Positions 24,901 to 34,000 of a stretch of 64,000 bases of DNA are shown here, piece after piece (the first letter of the stretch is position 1; the number at the start of each line of letters is the position of its first letter). Source of the stretch: Petrosia ficiformis (Eukaryota > Porifera > Demospongiae > Haplosclerida > Petrosiidae); the NCBI GenBank assembly GCA_947044365.1, contig OX345648.1:660001-724000 (forward strand). The letters run 5' to 3'. A program made the position numbers and the translations under genes. The notes beneath the pieces are model-generated. The model did not search any database. It saw nothing but the letters and a program-made list of their open reading frames with translations, and was not told the origin of the DNA.

Positions 24901-25427
24901 ATTTGTGAGGTGTTAAACAATCGCAAATAATTCAGACATTAAATTTGCTGTCCAGGAAGTACACTTATTACTCTTCCTGGTTTATTGAGTGTCCTGTACA
25001 AAATGGGTGAATAGCAAACATTTAATACTTCACAGATTTGAATAATGGTTGAAAGTACCAAATTTCCCAACTAGAGCCAGTGTCACCCAGTTTCTAGATA
25101 CCTAGCGCTCATTGGAATCAGATTTGTCTATGTCAAATTGCCAAAAAGTATGTAATTAAAGGTCAGAAGCAGCTGCTTAAAATGTTTGTGGTTACATAAA
25201 CATTTTATACTACAAAATTGAGTATCAAACAATGATAATGGATTATTATCATTGTAATAATTTGGTAATTATAAAGCTATAGAATATGACTGTTGACAAA
25301 TTACAATATACATGATTACATCTTTTGCTTTACAGGTCTTGAACGAGTTTGTATGCTTTACTTGGGTTTAAACAATATACGAAAGACTTCCCTGTTCCCA
25401 CGTGACCCAAAGAGGCTCACACCTTGA
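7711..25427 (+). CDS. DARS1: Cytosolic aspartyl-tRNA synthetase, 3' half
   Basis: Eleven exons: 7711-7758, 9437-9523, 9879-9970, 11638-11693, 12690-12758, 12901-12978, 13318-13360, 18831-18911, 20703-20814, 21900-21971 and 25336-25427. All junctions are GT-AG and in phase, giving 275 residues and a TGA. This equals the catalytic half of the roughly 500-residue animal enzyme, which charges tRNA-Asp with aspartate. Diagnostic blocks are [28 protein letters not shown], class II motif 2 [50 protein letters not shown] (motif 3 arginine) and the terminal [11 protein letters not shown]. Nothing in the visible catalytic core looks broken, so this is a live gene. The first visible exon begins in phase 1, so N-terminal exons (extension and OB-fold) must lie upstream. 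None was recognised in 1-7710, which implies a large intron spanning the bZIP gene or exons missed by eye. Exon 9879-9970 has a duplicated start. Confidence 0.96.
7935..8140. repeat. Dispersed GAGGACACCCCTGT repeat ending in a hairpin
   Basis: GTGAGGACACCC, GGACACTTAATACAAATGTCC and GAGGACACCCCTGTAATTGG relate this segment to the 74-bp tandem at 15700-16050. It ends in a perfect 18-bp inverted repeat (8087-8104 against 8115-8132) around a 10-base loop. Confidence 0.7.
8350..8365 (+). repeat. Poly-G run of 16
   Basis: Sixteen consecutive G, preceded by GGGA. A homopolymer of this length in an AT-rich intron is prone to length error. Confidence 0.9.
8560..8640 (+). repeat. tRNA-like SINE head
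   Basis: TGGCTCAGTTAGTAGGAG resembles a pol III A box. GGATTTAATCC, 30-40 bases further on, resembles a B box. Between them TCTGA...TCAGA forms a 5-bp anticodon-like stem with a 7-base loop. Poor acceptor pairing argues against a working tRNA gene. Confidence 0.5.
9026..9175 (+). repeat. GAAACAATTAGTATCC tandem repeat, three units
   Basis: GAAACAATTAGTATC starts at about 9030, 9081 and 9128, each time followed by a GACTAAT or ATAATG block. A variant foldback (AGTATCCAGGAAG against CTTCCCAGATAC) lies within the first unit. Confidence 0.75.
9647..9900 (+). repeat. 54-bp tandem duplication of a DARS1 splice acceptor and exon start
   Basis: Units begin with AGTATGTATTTATTAG at 9647, 9701, 9755, 9809 and 9863, an exact 54-base period. 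Each holds a copy or near-copy of the acceptor TTTATTAG, then TTTTCAGG.CTGAGGATT, encoding [12 protein letters not shown] residues. Only the fifth continues into the real exon (9879-9970). Copies 1-4 continue into a shared tail CATACCCTATACCACT. The first three decoys keep an open frame; the fourth has an in-frame TAA. Confidence 0.95.
10091..10359. mobile_element. MITE-like element (AATCGATTGATTAAT family), copy 1
   Basis: Begins TAGGGCT and ends AGCCCTA. The interior CTAACTTCAAAGCGATT, CAGTGGGAGTAATTAGG, TTTCAATATCGATTGATTAA is collinear with 46215-46499. No open frame. It lies in a DARS1 intron. Confidence 0.7.
10352..10817 (+). repeat. 233-bp direct tandem duplication
   Basis: Positions 10352-10584 and 10585-10817 look identical base for base by eye. 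The duplicated unit spans the end of the MITE, unique DNA and the truncated front of the LINE fragment. Confidence 0.9.
10790..11450 (+). mobile_element. Non-LTR retrotransposon 3' ORF end, decayed
   Basis: Translations in two plus frames give [20 protein letters not shown] then [10 protein letters not shown]. After a frameshift come [37 protein letters not shown] and [20 protein letters not shown]. These match the conserved C-terminal region (Cys/His motif and beyond) of LINE-type polyproteins common in sponges and cnidarians. Frameshifts and 5' truncation mark it as dead. It sits in sense orientation in a DARS1 intron. Confidence 0.8.
12362..12545. repeat. Two SINE copies head to head
   Basis: The minus strand of 12362-12495 reads GGCGTATTGGTTAGAGCTC (A-box-like), GGTTTTGGTTC (weak B box), then GGCATGCTATTTCCTGG and AGAGTGTTCATCTTTCTG. 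The plus strand of 12493-12545 repeats that body (GGCATGCTGTTTCCTGG, GAGTGTTCGTCTTTCTGTGA). Related to 21356-21480. Confidence 0.65.
12759..12817 (+). repeat. (GTCT)n microsatellite abutting a DARS1 donor
   Basis: The donor GTATCT at 12759 runs directly into the array, so the array is the first part of the intron. Confidence 0.95.
13050..13285 (+). repeat. (CCAT)n microsatellite
   Basis: A long CCAT array with scattered CTAT and TCAT variants. It fills most of a DARS1 intron and ends about 30 bp before the acceptor at 13317. Long Ser/Ile/His/Pro reading frames across it are artefacts. Confidence 0.95.
13890..14350 (+). repeat. 68-bp satellite array (forward), about six units
   Basis: Six TCATGTATTAACCTTATGAC units at a 68-base spacing. 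They end in a GTCATTGTGAATGTGAACAG flank, the family's right-hand end. It lies inside the 5.5-kb DARS1 intron 13361-18830, which otherwise holds only repeats. Confidence 0.9.
15151..15380. mobile_element. Hairpin MITE, copy 1
   Basis: Inverted repeat 15151-15174 against 15201-15224 (24 bases, one mismatch, GTTAACCCCATGTAA at the outer end), separated by 26 bases. The downstream body (AAGTTTATATAATG, CATCTAGTTGCCATGGCAAT) matches 40504-40690. Confidence 0.75.
15700..16050 (+). repeat. 74-bp GTGTCCTCATTACAGGGG tandem
   Basis: ATTACAGGGGTGTCCTCAAA starts at 15733, 15807 and 15881, an exact 74-base period, followed by a diverged fourth copy. Related to 7935-8140. Confidence 0.9.
16376..17085 (-). 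mobile_element. Inverted-repeat element with 68-bp core, long copy
   Basis: The left end is TAAAGGTCATTCACGTTCAC, then CTTGGCCTCAG, GTTTGGAATGACC and CACTATTTTCATATAATTAT. About eight reverse-orientation satellite units follow from 16500. The opposite flank is AATGAAGCAATGGATTGAAA and AAAAAAAGAATGGG; it is cut short near 17085, so the right terminus is missing. No open frame. This copy carries the longest array in the window. Confidence 0.75.
18921..18997 (+). repeat. (GTCT)n microsatellite beside a DARS1 donor
   Basis: Starts 9 bases after the donor GTAAGT (18912), with interspersed TTGTCTG variants. Confidence 0.95.
19600..19735 (+). repeat. Dispersed repeat related to the element at 61334
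   Basis: TTTTGGCCAATTTTCATCAC, CATATACTTTGTATGCAGTT, ACATTCACTAGATTTATCGG and CATGACTGGCTGTTTCCACA are shared in order with 61370-61495. It lies in DARS1 intron 18912-20702. Confidence 0.7.
20212..20640 (+). repeat. (TATG)n / (TG)n compound microsatellite
   Basis: TATG repeats with GTGT and TATA interruptions. A duplicated sub-block (ATGCATGTATGTATTTATGA) occurs at about 20353 and 20501. It ends about 60 bp before the acceptor at 20702. Confidence 0.95.
21356..21480 (+). repeat. tRNA-derived SINE
   Basis: TGGCGTAGTGGTTATAGC (A box), GGTTCAAGTTC (B box), then the body CATGCTGTTTCCTGG and GAGAGTGTCTGTTTTTCTG shared with 12362-12545. Confidence 0.65.
21668..21825 (+). repeat. Dispersed repeat R, copy 1
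   Basis: GATAAGCTCATATG, AAAGAGCTTTTTATTTGGC, CAGTTCTCTCTTTGGGCCAG and AATTGGCTCAAGATGTATT are shared with 39722-39890 and 42082-42265, and in reverse with 54050-54170. CAAAGAG and CTCTTTG form an internal inverted repeat. Confidence 0.75.
21972..25335 (+). other. Last DARS1 intron, repeats only
   Basis: Holds TTAGTTA repeats (22130-22220 and densely at 23850-24300), C-rich CCCCCC patches near 22670, 23150 and 23310, and an end fragment of the inverted-repeat element at 24735-24812 (ends GAACATGAATGACCTTTA). No coding exon was recognised. Confidence 0.6.
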
Positions 25428-25749
25428 AAAACAAGGGTCATTAGTATGTGGGTGTGGTTACAGGTATGGAAACAGTTAATCTGAAACAATTGAGTGTTAC
25501 TGCATGTTTATCAATTTCAATCATTAATTTGTTTAGGAAGTTATAATTTCTTGAATTATTGTATCAAAAGATTTTAATTAAATCAATCATTATATAATTA
25601 CATATAATGATATAGTTGTCAGTTCTGGAACCTAAATAGATAGCTCTTCTGTTATGTTGCTGTTATAGCATTTACCATATGACATGGTGTAATTTGATTT
25701 AATGATCCGTAATATAATCCTGAATGATTGGGTGTATGAGTAGTCATTA

Positions 25750-27610
25750 TTTATTTGATTCTCCAATCGATTTTTATTTTAAAAGCAATACCAAACGTTT
25801 CAACAGCTATTCAACTGTCTTCATCAGTGGTACAATAAAACATACGTGTAATTAGGCTACTTATATAGTAAAATGTCAATTACTATGATGTTGTAAGCAT
25901 GGTGTTTTTAATAAACTGTTATAGACGTCAGGCATCAGTCCTTTCTCTCTGTTGATGGTTCCTGGGGAGCTTGTTGATGTTGATTGGAGAATCAAAGAAA
26001 AAAACAGTAATGTTTGCAGAGACAACATATATGTGGCCATCTTTAAGTCAGCCATTTTGATTCAGTGGTGTTAAAGAACAATCTAGAATTATAATGTCAT
26101 GGTTATTTTTTAACTTCCTATTTTGGGAAAATTAGATATTTATTAAAATCAAGTACTATTTATTAAAGGAATGTAACAGCTGGTATTGTAGAGTGATTTT
26201 AAGTTATTCATAGCATATTACTACAGCCACGGTGTATGTACAATTCTTGGAAGAATACATTTCCTTGTTCCATGAAATACTCATAATTGGCTTATTGAAT
26301 ATTCATTGATAGTCACCATAAAAATAGTGTAGGTATGTAATCCGTAACTATAGTCACTCGTTATGGTATGCATATTTTAGTGATCATGATATTACTGATG
26401 TCTCCAACTAGAATCTCTTCAATTAATGTTTCGGTCTGACGACCTACTTCAGCTAGAATGACTAGACAGTTAATAGTTTCCTTTATATGTAAGCGTATGA
26501 AATGATGGTTCAAAAGACGTGGATGTAGTCCCAAATACAAATAATTCATGATAATATATTATTTATAAACATTTTCATGGGGTTGACAGTGATTCATGGA
26601 TGGTGATTTCATTTGTAGAAGGATAGCCCAGGAAGTGTATTAGTATTGAGAGTTTAGATATTTCTTTAATGAAGTTAGCTTGAATTCTTTGATCTTTTTT
26701 CCTTCCCTGTTGGACTCCACTTCAGACCTCTTTTGTTGCAATGGCGTGTAGCATAGCTGCTGTGTGTATAGCTACATGTATAATGTTTAAAGTGTCTACC
26801 TTCCTGACAGCTATCTCATGTTTATCCTTCCTTTGTTCCAGAGTTCGTAAAATCTCCCTGACGTAGTAGACATTCCTCATTTACATGGAATTTTATTGTA
26901 CACTACATTCCTGTTGTGTCTTTGGTTTCATATGAGTGAAGATGTTGTTAAATGTTGTTCTTGCTATCTGAACATCTATGTTTTGGCATGCTAAGATCTT
27001 TGATGTATGGTAGCACTAGTCTTCACGAGTCTGTTCCTCTCTCTCTCCGCTCTTGTTAGTTTCTTGGTCTCTAGTACTCTCTGTAGTTTTTCAGTAGGCA
27101 TTCATTTTGTTAGCAAGACATCTTTGATATCTTTTATATTTGTTTCTTGATCTGCAAAAATGTTTTCTGCTCTTTCTCTCAGACAGATTTTGTCCTAATT
27201 TGGGCGTGATCTTTAGTTGAAATAGCTGTCTGTGTGGGTCGGTTTCCTAAAGACACTGAAAAACAGGAATGTTCTTTTCTTTCAACTAGTACATCCAGGA
27301 AGGCAATGTTATCGTTTTCTTCTACTTCCTTCTATGAAACCATTTATGTGTGTTAATACTGACCCTGAATTTGTGCTAAACCCTCCCTTCTGCAATTACA
27401 TCATACTCCCAAAAGACACCTGTCAACTTGTGGAACTGTTTAAATAATATACTATCATGAATTACCTTATGTGTTGTATTTTAGGATCATTTAAACTCCG
27501 TCCATCAACCTCTTTTGTACCATTATTAAATACACTATCATTCCATATACAAAGGAACTAAAAACTATACATACTCATTCTAGCTGAAGAAGGTCTTCAG
27601 TCAAAAGAAT
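25750..27610 (-). mobile_element. Penelope-like retroelement relic
   Basis: The minus strand shows decayed blocks in the order expected of a Penelope-like element. They are the RT C-terminus (NIAFLDVLVERKEHSCFSV, shifting frame into VFRKPTHTDSYF near 27220-27320), ERAENIFADQETN, and a GIY-YIG-type region near 26790-26870 (LRTLEQRKDKHEIAVRK, then a DTLN-like end). A LAEVGRQTETLIEEI block lies near 26400-26460. Stops and frameshifts are frequent, so it is inactive. Boundaries are approximate, and 25750-26350 is included only as the likely 3' tail. It lies between the convergent DARS1 and ETS-1 3' ends. Confidence 0.65.
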
Positions 27611-29400
27611 ATTTTATTGTGTTTATACGTTCAAGAAAGCTGTGATGGATAACTCAAATAAATGTTACTTCCATTCCAAGTTTAATAAAATAATTAAGCT
27701 CATCTTGTGAAATATGTTTTCAATTATATCACACAAAATCACATGACTGCCTTACCAAGTCACATGAGCAAGTCATTTGTATTTTAGACATGCTATCATG
27801 TGGGTTCACTTTTCTATTATAGCAATACTAACTTGAGATGTTTCTCTGACACAATGATAGCATTATTTTTTTCATCTTCACAAATGATTTGTTTATATAA
27901 ATTAGTATGTGTTCAGGAACTTATCTATTACATGACTTCTGTTTTTTATATTAAGGAACTTACTAAACCTTAATACCCATGTACCAGGTATCCATCTTGT
28001 AAATATTCAGAAATATTTATTGATGGGTCTATTATATCTTGTAAATTTGCTCTTTACTTTAAGCGGAAAGAACAAATACTATTATATATTATTTAACAAC
28101 AAAATTAAATTCATTCTTTAGCTGTGTAAGTATTTATAAATCTTTATCACGTACTTGCTGTTCTCCTGTCTCAAGCAATTCATTTATGTCACTGGTTGAG
28201 TACAGGCACACAATTCTTTATAAATATCACTGTCTAAAACAAATGGACAGCCATGATAGAGGTATTCTGCACTCACTATACTAAAATAACAAAACATCCC
28301 ACCTTACAATAATTGTAACTATAAGCCATTAGCTGTGAAACCTGCCAAAATCAATGTTATGCCAGGAACACAGTAAGAATGTTTGAAGTTGTAATAATAT
28401 TATATTTGTAGCCATATTAAGTTAAAACTTCCTACAATCTCAATGAATGCATTTTTTTAAACGACAAAACAAGTCAATTTTAGAATCTTTTTTATATTTT
28501 CAACACTCGAGAAATAAATTTAAACTTAAGGGAAGAATTTGATATATACTGTTTTACTGGAAGAGTCATTTTTTAGTTTGTGGTAAAAAATGACTAATGT
28601 AATAAATAAACTTCCTGAGGAAATATCTGTATAACTTAGGAACTTGAAAAATTGTTGATGGAAACATTCTTTATACAACAGTATTATGTCATACCAAATT
28701 TGAGATTCAACCCATATTTGGATATGACTGGAGTGTCATATAAATTGTTATCAACAATGATGTCGGATGTTCTCAGGTTCCAACAGAAAGTCACTAACTT
28801 TCCAACAGGCTCATTAAGTCTTTATCAGAGTATTTATTATAAGTTTATCAACAGTCAATTTTATCAGGAAAATATATTTGCTTGTAATCGTGTGATGAGA
28901 CATGTACTGTTACTATGACTGTCTTACAGTGAGTTTGATAAAGTGGAAGTGATTATCATAGAAAATTTGGTTTATATAATTACGTATAATCACATATGTA
29001 TTTGTATGATTATATACAGTATGTAAATGTATGTATGCATGTACTTATGTATTATGTATGCGTGTAAGTATATGTATGTGTGTGGATGTATGTATGTACG
29101 TATATATTCAGCATTAATCGCAGAATGTTATAGAAACAGAATAAAGAATTAAACATACATGCATGCAAATACACACCACAGCCATACATTCATAATTATT
29201 ATCATAGATGGACATTTTAGTTTACACACATACATGTGTATGTATACGCGTGTGTATTTCTTATTTCTGTTAATATTTATGAACAGCATGCACGTCACAT
29301 TTCACTGAAAACTAAAATAAATTGTTTTATTTTGTAAAATTAACAACCAAAAATAAATAATAATAATAATTATAACTATCTACTTAAAATTGAAACTTGT
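27611..29400. other. Intergenic, nothing recognised
   Basis: AT-rich DNA without a convincing gene. An 88-codon open frame at 28652-28918 has no recognisable motif. TATG/CATG-rich simple sequence lies at 29020-29250. Confidence 0.5.
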
Positions 29401-29403
29401 GAA

Positions 29404-29413
29404 TTTATTTATT
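29404..29413 (-). terminator. Likely polyadenylation signals of ETS-1
   Basis: Two overlapping AATAAA on the minus strand about 60-70 bases past the ETS-1 stop. Confidence 0.5.
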
Positions 29414-29473
29414 GTTCTGACCTGTGTAGCTTTTTGAGAAAAATAATAATTAATTAAACAAACATACATGCAA

Positions 29474-30988
29474 TTATAGGTCCCATTTCGTTTCATTTTC
29501 TTTCGTCCACCTCAAAGATGAATCCGTTTTAGTGTGAGTGCTATAAGAACTTAATGAATCGGAAGGACTACTGATAGATGTTGTATATGGAGAATGTAGA
29601 GGGCTGTTGGTAGTATACGGGGTAGAAAAATTGGATGAATTAAGCAATGTTAATGTTGGTAGAATCTGGGAACTGCTTGTAAAATTTGGAAGTGTTGTGA
29701 ACGTACTGCTGGATGTTGAGACTGAAGCTGAGTCTTCCATTGATTCAATTAGTGGAAGAATTTCATCAAGGTCCATTTTAACTTCTTCTCCACTCATATT
29801 ACTGTCAGTTGAGTGATGTGGTGAGTTACTATCGTAGTGAAGTTGACAGCTGGATTCTGGTGACAATTCGGAGGGAGGTAACATTTCTTGGTGTTGCAGA
29901 CAATTGAAGGTTGTAAGGTATGGAAAGAGTGATGGTTGCTGGGTTTCGCTATGAATATTAGCTAGCTCTCCGGTAGACAGTGAACGTCCTTGTCCAGGCA
30001 AAGTGGTGAATGGAAACATTGGCGAAGTAGATGTTGCAGTATTCGAGACATAAAGTGTATTTGTTGAGCTGGTGCTAGTCAATGAGTCAAGATCAAATGA
30101 ATGCAAGCGAGGTCTATTGAAGTGATATGTTTGGTCTCTTTCTTGTTCAGCAAAGTAGTCGTACCCAAGTGGATTAGGGATATGGAAAATAGAATCCAAC
30201 TGGTATCCTGGATACGGTGGTGGCGGTGGTAGCTGAGAAATGCCCATCAATTGCCCATAGTCGGGTGGAGCTAGTGTTGGAAAGAATATGCCATGTGGAG
30301 GCATCATTCTGTTCGAGATCCATTTGGAAACAGGTAAAGGCATTGGCTTCAGCACAGGACGACTATCTGAAATGCCTATGTGCTTGTACATGTCCTCTGG
30401 ATCAACGCAAAAACGATAAAGATATCTTTCACCTCCCATCTTCTTCAAAATCCCTCGATCATAGTAATAGCGAAGTGATCGACTGAGACGCTCGTATGTC
30501 ATATTAGCACGATGCTTAATTATGCCCCACCACAGAGCAATAGCCTCTGGATCATTCAAACGAAACTCCAGGTCCTGTCGATTGTCAGTCCATTCTATTA
30601 AGTCGTTGTATCGCTTATGTGGGTCTTCCAACAAAGCATAGAGAAATTGCCACAGTTGCATTCCTCCTTTTCTTTGTGGCATTCTAATTTTGTTCTGTTT
30701 TGAACTCGTATTAGAAGCTTCGTCAGTTTGATCATCTGATGCTTGCTGTTCAACTTCTTCATGCTTTTCGTCGCTTAAAGCCTCTTTTTTATGTTCTTGC
30801 TCGATTTTATCACTGTCAGTCAAAGGCTTAGGTTCTTCTGGTGTGACCGTGGACTGCAATGGAGTCACGACTACAGATGTATCAGTCACTGTGGAATGCT
30901 TGCTTGTTCCAGATGGGTTGGATTTTTTTTCAGCTGAGGGTATTTTAGCTGTATTCGTAGTCGTTGGTGTTGATGTAGTATGCTTCAT
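29474..30988 (-). CDS. PEA3-class ETS transcription factor 1 (intronless CDS)
   Basis: A single open frame of 504 residues if translation starts at 30988 (MKHTTSTP). The longer frame opening at 31087 is rejected as the start because its ATG adjoins a TATA box. Residues 1-100 are Thr/Ser- then Glu/Asp/Lys-rich. The ETS winged-helix domain spans about 106-200: QLWQFLYALL, ALWWGIIKHRANMTYERLSR, recognition helix RLSRSLRYYYDRGI with both DNA-contacting arginines, and GGERYLYRFCVDPEDM. RPVLKPMP follows the domain, as RPxLK does in ETV1/4/5. Ser/Thr/Pro-rich sequence fills the rest, with an acidic patch (EEVKMDLDEILPLIE) that could be an activation surface. The family binds GGAA sites, often downstream of MAPK signalling. 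PEA3-class genes in other animals usually have introns, so an unbroken ETS domain here is notable. Paralogue of the gene at 37468. Confidence 0.93.
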   Translation of the reverse strand: MKHTTSTPTTTNTAKIPSAEKKSNPSGTSKHSTVTDTSVVVTPLQSTVTPEEPKPLTDSDKIEQEHKKEALSDEKHEEVEQQASDDQTDEASNTSSKQNKIRMPQRKGGMQLWQFLYALLEDPHKRYNDLIEWTDNRQDLEFRLNDPEAIALWWGIIKHRANMTYERLSRSLRYYYDRGILKKMGGERYLYRFCVDPEDMYKHIGISDSRPVLKPMPLPVSKWISNRMMPPHGIFFPTLAPPDYGQLMGISQLPPPPPYPGYQLDSIFHIPNPLGYDYFAEQERDQTYHFNRPRLHSFDLDSLTSTSSTNTLYVSNTATSTSPMFPFTTLPGQGRSLSTGELANIHSETQQPSLFPYLTTFNCLQHQEMLPPSELSPESSCQLHYDSNSPHHSTDSNMSGEEVKMDLDEILPLIESMEDSASVSTSSSTFTTLPNFTSSSQILPTLTLLNSSNFSTPYTTNSPLHSPYTTSISSPSDSLSSYSTHTKTDSSLRWTKENETKWDL

Positions 30989-31074
30989 GTTTAACCACTC
31001 TATTATAAATGTTGCAAAGAGAACTGCTGGAGTCGGAGAGCCTGAAAAATATCTGTTTGCTGAATGCAGTGCAC

Positions 31075-31083
31075 TTTTATATA
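31075..31083 (-). promoter_or_regulatory. TATA box of ETS-1
   Basis: TATATAAAA on the minus strand. A start about 30 bp downstream (near 31050) leaves about 60 bases of leader before the ATG at 30988. Confidence 0.6.
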
Positions 31084-31089
31084 CCACAT

Positions 31090-34000
31090 TTTAGGCGTGG
31101 CTATATACAGTATTTAGCTATATATTATATTGGCTTCCTTTTTCCTAGAAAGACGTTTCCTCTTGGCGTATGTAAACTGATCCTCGCCTATACACATTTT
31201 TCAATTCTGCTTATGCACCACACACACACTATTAGCTATATGTATACACGCTATTATAAGCTTATGTACACACTATTATAAGTGAAATGTTAGGTTAATG
31301 TTTTTATCATGACTTCTGCTGTGAGAATATTAATACGTACATAGGCATATGAGTGATTCAAAACATTCTGTATTATTTAATTATATAACAATTATCCAGT
31401 AAAAAAATTAAATCATCCTTCATCATTGGTAATGAAAGAAATGTGAAAAGCTAATTCTTTCTCGAATTTATTATATACGTACAAAGAGAGGGCGGCACGT
31501 ATCAACTTAGGTAAAAGAAATATAGAAACATGGAATTTCTAATTATAATTATTTTCACCAAAAATAAAGCGTCTAGATCTATGATAGGAATAAAGGAAAT
31601 TCATTATAGATTTAGCTACAAATAAATTACAAATATCAGAGACTTGCGGTGATGAGGCTAACCTAAATGTAGAATAATTATAGATATGAGTTTTAACCTC
31701 ACATCAAGGTACGTATAGGAATTAATTATTAATCTTATACCTTGTTCTTTCATTATCCTAATTACACTTGTGGCCTATGGAAAAGAACATGAATAGGATT
31801 ATAACTGCAGTACCTTCAGGTGTAGTGTCTAAAGCATGAATACATCATGTTTGATTTATTTCGTTCACCTCGTAAGCTATATTGTAACCTAGCTCAAAAA
31901 GGCCATGCCTTGAAGATGAAAATATTCCTTTGGAATCACTTTACTGACAATTCATGGATTTTGACAGCCTAATCCATCCATTCTACATAAGAAAAGGGCC
32001 GCTTTAAACAAGAAAATTTTCTAATACAATGACACTCAAAACGATTACCATACCCTCCCACCTAACACTTTGCAATGAGGATAAACATTCAACCTGTGTT
32101 GTCTCAGATGATATTCACTTGCACTTCTTCATAAAGAAATGAATTACAATAATTTAGAAAATGACATTTCTGTAAATTATTGTTCCTTCTTTTCAGTGTC
32201 ATACTTTCGGACTACAATGGAACCTCTTTACAAAGGACTACTGGAACTTGAGTGTCCCGGCTTTAAACTGAAGTGTCCTTTATCTGCTGTGGCACGGCCA
32301 TGCCACATGATGTACATGTTGTTTAATACTAACATTTCATCGGGAGACTGATATTGCAAAAATAACAACAATAAAATGATGCTGGCTTCACTCTTCATCA
32401 GCATCGTTTTAGTATGACAACAATGACCACTTTTAGTTTTGTTAGTAACTGAAATGATTTACACATACATTTTACTAGTGTACTATATATTTGCGGGGGC
32501 TCATGTAAATATTTACAGTACATGTATTATGCTTTAAATCTAATATACATGTACATGTACATGTATATTCTCTTTTAGTGATTACAAGGAGTACTCCTGT
32601 CAGTGGGCGCGGCTTCGCGTGACGTCATAAACGTATAGGAAGTAAGCACATGCATTAGTATGACTGCTATTGTGACCACTTTTCCTATGATTACATGATT
32701 AAAATCTGTTTGAGAAACTAGTCATACTGTAACTATAACTATATTATAATGATAGCTTAACTGAATATGGCATTACTGGCATCAAAGTTAGTTATCCACA
32801 CAGCCTGACCTCAGTAGTGTAATTTAGTTACCGTCAGTTTAGTTAACATATCTCACTAAAAGAATGGATAATTATATAATTACCTCATGATCTAAGACTT
32901 CTATGAAATATACACTATGCAGTCCATAATGTCATCCCATGTTGAGGGCTGTATATATTATACTACATCATCAATTTAGTTGCTACAGTCACAAAAGTGT
33001 TTCCACTAAACCTGTAATTCAGAGTCAACAGAATTGGTAGTTCATTTTAGTGTTCTTAAAGATTCCTTGGACAATTATGAAAGAGCTGCATACTGGCATG
33101 GTAGAATCATGGATCAGATCAAATGAGAATTGAAAAAGAACAGAGATTTCACAATGGAATATCTAACAATTGAATATAGACGAGACTAGTACAGAACAGC
33201 ATCATTAACTGACTTGATGTTTGACTGAGCTAGGAACAATGTATGCAACAAAGAGACTTTTGTTGTCTGACTGAGCCTCATGCACTATCTAATTTACAGT
33301 TCATGTGTGAATATGTGTTAATAGTCATCAGTCCTCACGGGCTTTTGTGCTAGGTATACAACTACCTATTTCTTTGTTTATTAATAATAAAACATTATGT
33401 TACCATGGAAACCTTGCAGGTGGTATGGTGTGTGGGCACTGGGCAATTGCCACAGTTATTACTTTACAGTTTAGATAAAGAGTTACTTGACACTTCAAGT
33501 GTTTACTATGCAGATAATGATTTACATAAACTTGGTTGCTTCAAGTTAACAGCAGGGAAATATGCAGTTTATCACGGTACCATGCCGGATGAGCTAATCA
33601 TGTCCTTATAAGACAAAGAGAATTCTTTATAACTTGAGTCAGTGATGGGAGGCCTGACGTGGAGTCAATATCTGGTTGTGACCCAAATATAACTTGATCT
33701 CGAACTTGATACCCTTGACAGTGGAGTAGAAATATGAAAATGAATGGGGGGGGTGGGTGGCAAAGTACCGCATGGATGTTAGGCCACAGCGAGTGGAAGG
33801 GCGATGCTGGGAGGGGATGTGCCCTGGTTGTTGTGCACAAAGTGTTAAACTGAAAATGTGGTATTATTTGAGACTTATATACAGACCATCTCAGTTACAA
33901 GGTGCTCTGCATCAAAGCTGACATTAAGTGTTTTCATGATGCAGAATACAATATTAGGGGGGTGAAGCCGGCCCCCTGTCAACATATTGGAGTCCCACCT

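Noticed and set aside
28652..28918. 88-codon open frame between DARS1 and ETS-1
   Set aside because: No motif and no splice or promoter support; the composition follows local AT bias.
31000..31087. Thirty-three extra N-terminal residues on ETS-1
   Set aside because: The upstream ATG adjoins the TATA box, so it is unlikely to be in the mRNA.
33405..33611. 68-codon open frame with a good-looking ATG context
   Set aside because: No recognisable motif, no neighbouring exons or promoter, and length within chance expectation.
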